64,000 nt of DNA. Source: Sinohyriopsis cumingii. Lineage: Eukaryota > Mollusca > Bivalvia > Unionida > Unionidae. Both the position numbers and the translations under genes were made by a program. The stretch lies in the NCBI GenBank assembly GCA_028554795.2, contig CM068842.1, forward strand, positions 29,959,782 through 30,023,781, given 5' to 3'. The notes beneath the pieces are model-generated. The model saw only the letters and a list, made by a program, of their open reading frames with translations, ran no database searches and was not told the origin of the DNA. Below are positions 61,311 to 64,000 of the stretch, one piece after another (position 1 is the first letter of the stretch; every line of letters starts with the position of its first letter).

Positions 61311-62358
61311 TATTTTTTAATATTTGGGCATTTATGTTCAAGTGTAGGATCAGAGTCCATTCCCTATCTAAAAGTTTTAATTCGCCTACACCATTTGGTG
61401 TCAGCATGAGGTAGCCACTTACTAGCCAGCCCAGCAAATTTGAACTATCTTTCATTCAGATATACCTGCATGAAATTGATAGGAATATGATTTATTTTCT
61501 CAAAAATCGTGAGCATAGCACTCATGTCTTTAATCTGCTGACAAACGAGACAAAAGTACATCATTGCTGAAATCTGACCTGGATCCCAAGTCACATGACT
61601 ATACAAATCTCACAACCAACATGTCAATGACATCAGCAGTCATATAGTCACGTGATATCAACCATAAACAAATTTTGAAAAGTTCTACATAGAATCTGGA
61701 CATATTAATTCCGAGAACCAGAAACTTGTCAGTTTGGCAGCAGGGTGGAGAAAACCATTTTCAAGAAGTACCAAGCACTTGTTGGCAATGTTTTTGTTAG
61801 TGTCATGTGATTATCACACTGACGTGTGCTCTCTGCATTGTGGATCTGGTTTTCTTCAAATTGCTGCAACATTTACAGATTTTTGGTCATTTTCACAAGA
61901 AATATTTTAAGAAGTTTATGTTTTTTCATTTTTCTATGAAAATTATGTGACGATTTGTTTTCCTACAGCAACAGTAAAAAATGTTTATTGTTGATATCAC
62001 ATGACTGCATGACCTCTGATGTCATTGACATGTAGGTTGCGAGAGATGTGTAGTCACATGACTAGGAATGCAAATGACCAGATCCAGGTTAAATTTCAGC
62101 AATGATGTACTTTTGTCTTATCTGTTAGCGGATTAAAGACATGATGAATGCTGTGATCGCAATTTCTGAGAAAATAAATCATATTCCTATTATTTCATGC
62201 AGGTATATCTCAATGAAAGGTCGTTCAAGTTTGCTGGGCTGGCTAGTAAGTGGCTACGCCATGCCGACACCAAATGGTGTCAGTGAATTCCAACTTTTCA
62301 ATAGGGAATGGACTCTGACCCCCCCATACCCCAACATAAATGTCCAAATATCAAAAAT
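61311..62358. repeat. Large inverted repeat, arms about 365-380 bp, spacer about 300 bp
   Basis: The left arm (61311-61675) is inverted in the right arm (61977-62358). Paired landmarks are CACCATTTGGTGTC/GACACCAAATGGTGTC, GGATCAGAGTCCATTCCCTA/TAGGGAATGGACTCTGACC, ACTTACTAGCCAGCCCAGCA/TGCTGGGCTGGCTAGTAAGT, and GTACATCATTGCTGAAATCT/ATTTCAGCAATGATGTAC. Mismatches are scattered throughout. Inside intron 1 of the TMEM132 gene. Confidence 0.88.
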
Positions 62359-62401
62359 GGGGTGGCATGGGTCAGAGGAAACTCGGGACTAGTTAGCCCA
62401 T

Positions 62402-62446
62402 GTAAGACATAGCACATGTTGATTTTGGTTAGGTGCTATGTCTTAC
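62402..62446. repeat. Perfect 14-bp hairpin
   Basis: GTAAGACATAGCAC (62402-62415) and its exact reverse complement GTGCTATGTCTTAC (62433-62446), loop 17 nt. Confidence 0.8.
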
Positions 62447-62474
62447 TATCAAAATAATGGCCTTGTATAGCGTG

Positions 62475-62497
62475 TTCCGATGTCGTTGACATCGGAA
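62475..62497. repeat. Perfect 10-bp hairpin with 3-nt loop
   Basis: TTCCGATGTC-GTT-GACATCGGAA. It is CG-containing and very tight for this AT-rich region. Confidence 0.8.
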
Positions 62498-63084
62498 TGA
62501 GTAATCAAAGTTTCAGGAACATCTAACTCACTTGGCAGCCTATATCGACACTCTTCAACTAATTTATGTGCAATTAATATACTTACCGTGCTGTCTTTAT
62601 CCTGGCGGAATGAAATATGATACTAGCAAATGGAAGCATTTTCATGTTCCATTGACGTACATTTTGAATTTCTTGCAATGCGACAGTAGTCGAGGTATGC
62701 CGAAGAAAGTTCAAGTAGGCACATGTTGGGGATAAGTTTCTTGAACAAAATGAATCATTGCTTACAGTTCAAATAGGCATAATATATTTTTATTTGTTTC
62801 GTTAAAGAATAATATTTCAACTTAACCCGATTTCGGCATTCAGGGCCTTCAGCGCTTTTCAGCCAACCAAAATGTAGGCCAATAAAACTTGTAAATAAAT
62901 CCATTTCTTTTGTGAGAATTTGAATTTATTAAAGACATCAGAGTAAGTAAAACATTATGACTTTACTTTGTGGAAAATCGTCGTTATTTTAGTTGTAAGT
63001 TGTTTAAAATATTCCTGAAAATTTGACTTTCGTAACGATGTTAGTCAACATCAAAACACGCTACACAGCGCCGTTAGTTAGGCT

Positions 63085-63130
63085 GTAAGACCATGACGCT
63101 CACGACGTAAATATCAGCGTCAGGTCTTAC
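63085..63130. repeat. 15-bp hairpin with one bulge
   Basis: GTAAGACC-A-TGACGCT (63085-63100) pairs with AGCGTCAGGTCTTAC (63116-63130), loop 15 nt. The outer GTAAGAC matches the hairpin at 62402. Confidence 0.75.
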
Positions 63131-63563
63131 ATGTAGGACCAGGGACTGGTGAGCTTGATGGTTGGCGCAGTAGCATTTACAGAAACATTTTTATTTTCCT
63201 GCACTAAAATCTGGAAAATCTGTGTTAAAAACAAAATCCATCAGACGCAGGAAAACTATGTCAACAAAAGTTCAACACACCTAACATCTTGACAGTTTCT
63301 CGTCTCACTTTCATTCAACAAGTCAGCCAAATGCCGATACATACACATCTGCTAGGCTTACAGTACAAAAATGTTCAATGTGACCCAATGCATCAAAATT
63401 AAAAACCATGTTAAAATACAGGTATAATATACTATACTTTTCGTATCATAATGACCATACTCGTATGCATTTTGCTAACAATAAGGTTCTACCTCAATAA
63501 ACAATTTAAAACATAATTACTTTGTAGGTCATAGTAGAAATACAGTATGCCTTTGGAACTCAC

Positions 63564-63621
63564 CAATTATCGCGAACAGCCACCCAACAAGTGGTGGCAA
63601 TTTTCGCCGTCTTCTACTCAT
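63564..63621 (-). CDS. TMEM132-family gene, exon 1 (start codon and signal peptide)
   Basis: The minus strand has ATG at 63621-63619 followed by 19 codons and one extra base, then the strong donor G|GTGAGT (GT at 63563-63562). The peptide begins MSRRRRKLPP and runs into a hydrophobic stretch LVGWLFAII, which continues across the splice as GLVACL. That is a basic n-region and a hydrophobic core, as expected of a secretory signal peptide. An in-frame TGA lies 15 nt upstream of the ATG, and the -3 base is A, so this ATG is the natural start. The exon ends in phase 1 and exon 2 begins with the two bases GG, giving a Gly codon. The join is my inference from splice signals, phase and signal-peptide logic. 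TMEM132 genes typically have a small first coding exon followed by a large second one, which fits. Confidence 0.78.
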
Positions 63622-64000
63622 CTTCGATGATATTCACTGTTACCAACAGATCCCACATTGGAGTTTGTTTCACTTTATTAAAATCCACTAGAAACTGGGC
63701 AAGTAATTATTCCATAAACATCAAAGTGACCTCCATATTCACTAAATATTTTGCTGTCTGCAACTTTCATGCGCCTTCATCCGAACTCCATTACATTCAA
63801 TATTCTTCCGCAAGCAAGTTACATAGTTAATTGACAGATTTATTAAAATATTATATATCATTATATTGGAAATTATTCATAATATAAACTTGCTTAACTG
63901 AATATGAAACACTCAGCGAAATCATGTATATAGTTTAATCTATATTATGAACTATTTTGTTTCTATTTGGACTGACTGCAGTAACGCGGTTGCAGTCTGC
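63622..64000 (-). promoter_or_regulatory. Sequence upstream of the TMEM132-family start codon (5' UTR and possible promoter)
   Basis: These bases precede the ATG on the minus strand. The in-frame TGA upstream shows they are not coding in that frame. An AT-rich stretch read on the minus strand at about 63845-63865 (TATATAATATTTTAATAAA) could act as a TATA-like element, but such sequence is common in this AT-rich DNA. No CpG cluster is evident. The transcription start cannot be placed, and further 5' non-coding exons may lie beyond the window. Confidence 0.25.

Larger units (their letters stand above)
50563..63563 (-). other. Intron 1 of the TMEM132-family gene (about 13.0 kb)
   Basis: This intron lies between donor G|GTGAGT at 63563 and acceptor TTTAAG at 50563. 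50563-55376 shows no gene I can support; it has a poly-C run at 54560-54573 and a small pogo-like MITE remnant near 54730-54830. 55378-55700 is a foldback. 55883-56061 is a SINE. 56060-59070 holds local duplications interrupted by a hAT-like element. 59288-59881 is a TTAA MITE. 59882-61310 has only a GT microsatellite (60994-61020) and GTAT repeats (61127-61160). 61311-62358 is a very large inverted repeat. 62402-63130 has three hairpins. 63131-63563 shows nothing recognisable. Confidence 0.7.

Noticed and set aside
63591..63830. 79-codon plus-strand open frame
   Set aside because: It is the antisense shadow of TMEM132 exon 1 and its upstream region.

Overview
This window reads as a piece of an animal genome, most likely a lophotrochozoan and probably a mollusc. 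It is AT-rich, has long introns with GT-AG splice sites, carries AT/GT microsatellites, and is crowded with decayed transposable elements. The mollusc placement rests on tRNA-derived SINEs whose body (CCTCCACCAT ... GGCCGCCATGTATAG ... GTTAAAC, then an AAC-rich tail) resembles the 'Meta-domain' SINEs common in bivalves and gastropods. I cannot name the species.

The one gene I can assemble with confidence runs on the minus strand across most of the window. It is the 5' part of a TMEM132-family single-pass membrane protein. Exon 1 (63564-63621) gives the start codon and signal peptide. Exon 2 (49749-50562) gives the large N-terminal ectodomain block. Exons 3 (48166-48318) and 4 (21374-21569) continue the ectodomain. 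All three splice junctions match in phase and the four pieces sum to exactly 407 codons. The introns are about 13.0, 1.4 and 26.6 kb. The remaining exons (rest of ectodomain, transmembrane segment, tail) were not found and probably lie left of position 1.

A second, unrecognised coding signal lies on the plus strand at about 10.4-11.0 kb, with short introns of 120 and 71 nt, matched splice phases and a terminal stop. Open frames at 9487-9813, 10040-10315 and about 831-1000 may or may not belong to it.

Everything else is repeat biology. Region by region: 1-9 kb has SINEs, a degenerate ~150-bp dispersed repeat and a LINE fossil interrupted by a SINE. 16.5-25.8 kb holds a pogo/Tigger-like MITE, a decayed multi-copy TE open reading frame, and a 1.4-kb segment present twice, the second copy carrying a TTAA-flanked MITE. 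26.3 kb has a near-perfect foldback. 31 kb has a 55/57-bp minisatellite. 33-37 kb has LINE and TE-gene fossils plus another MITE. 41.7-44.55 kb is a complete but dead piggyBac element with a MITE nested in it. 46-47 kb has Tigger and LINE remnants. 56-59 kb is a local duplication interrupted by an internally deleted hAT-like element. 61.3-62.4 kb is a very large inverted repeat, and hairpins follow up to exon 1.

The most informative discoveries are the TTAA MITE family (five full copies, two partial, one with an empty site visible in a paralogous copy), the hAT insertion with its empty-site paralogue, and the full 5' exon structure of the TMEM132 gene. I saw no bacterial-type defence system, CRISPR array, rRNA or free-standing tRNA gene.
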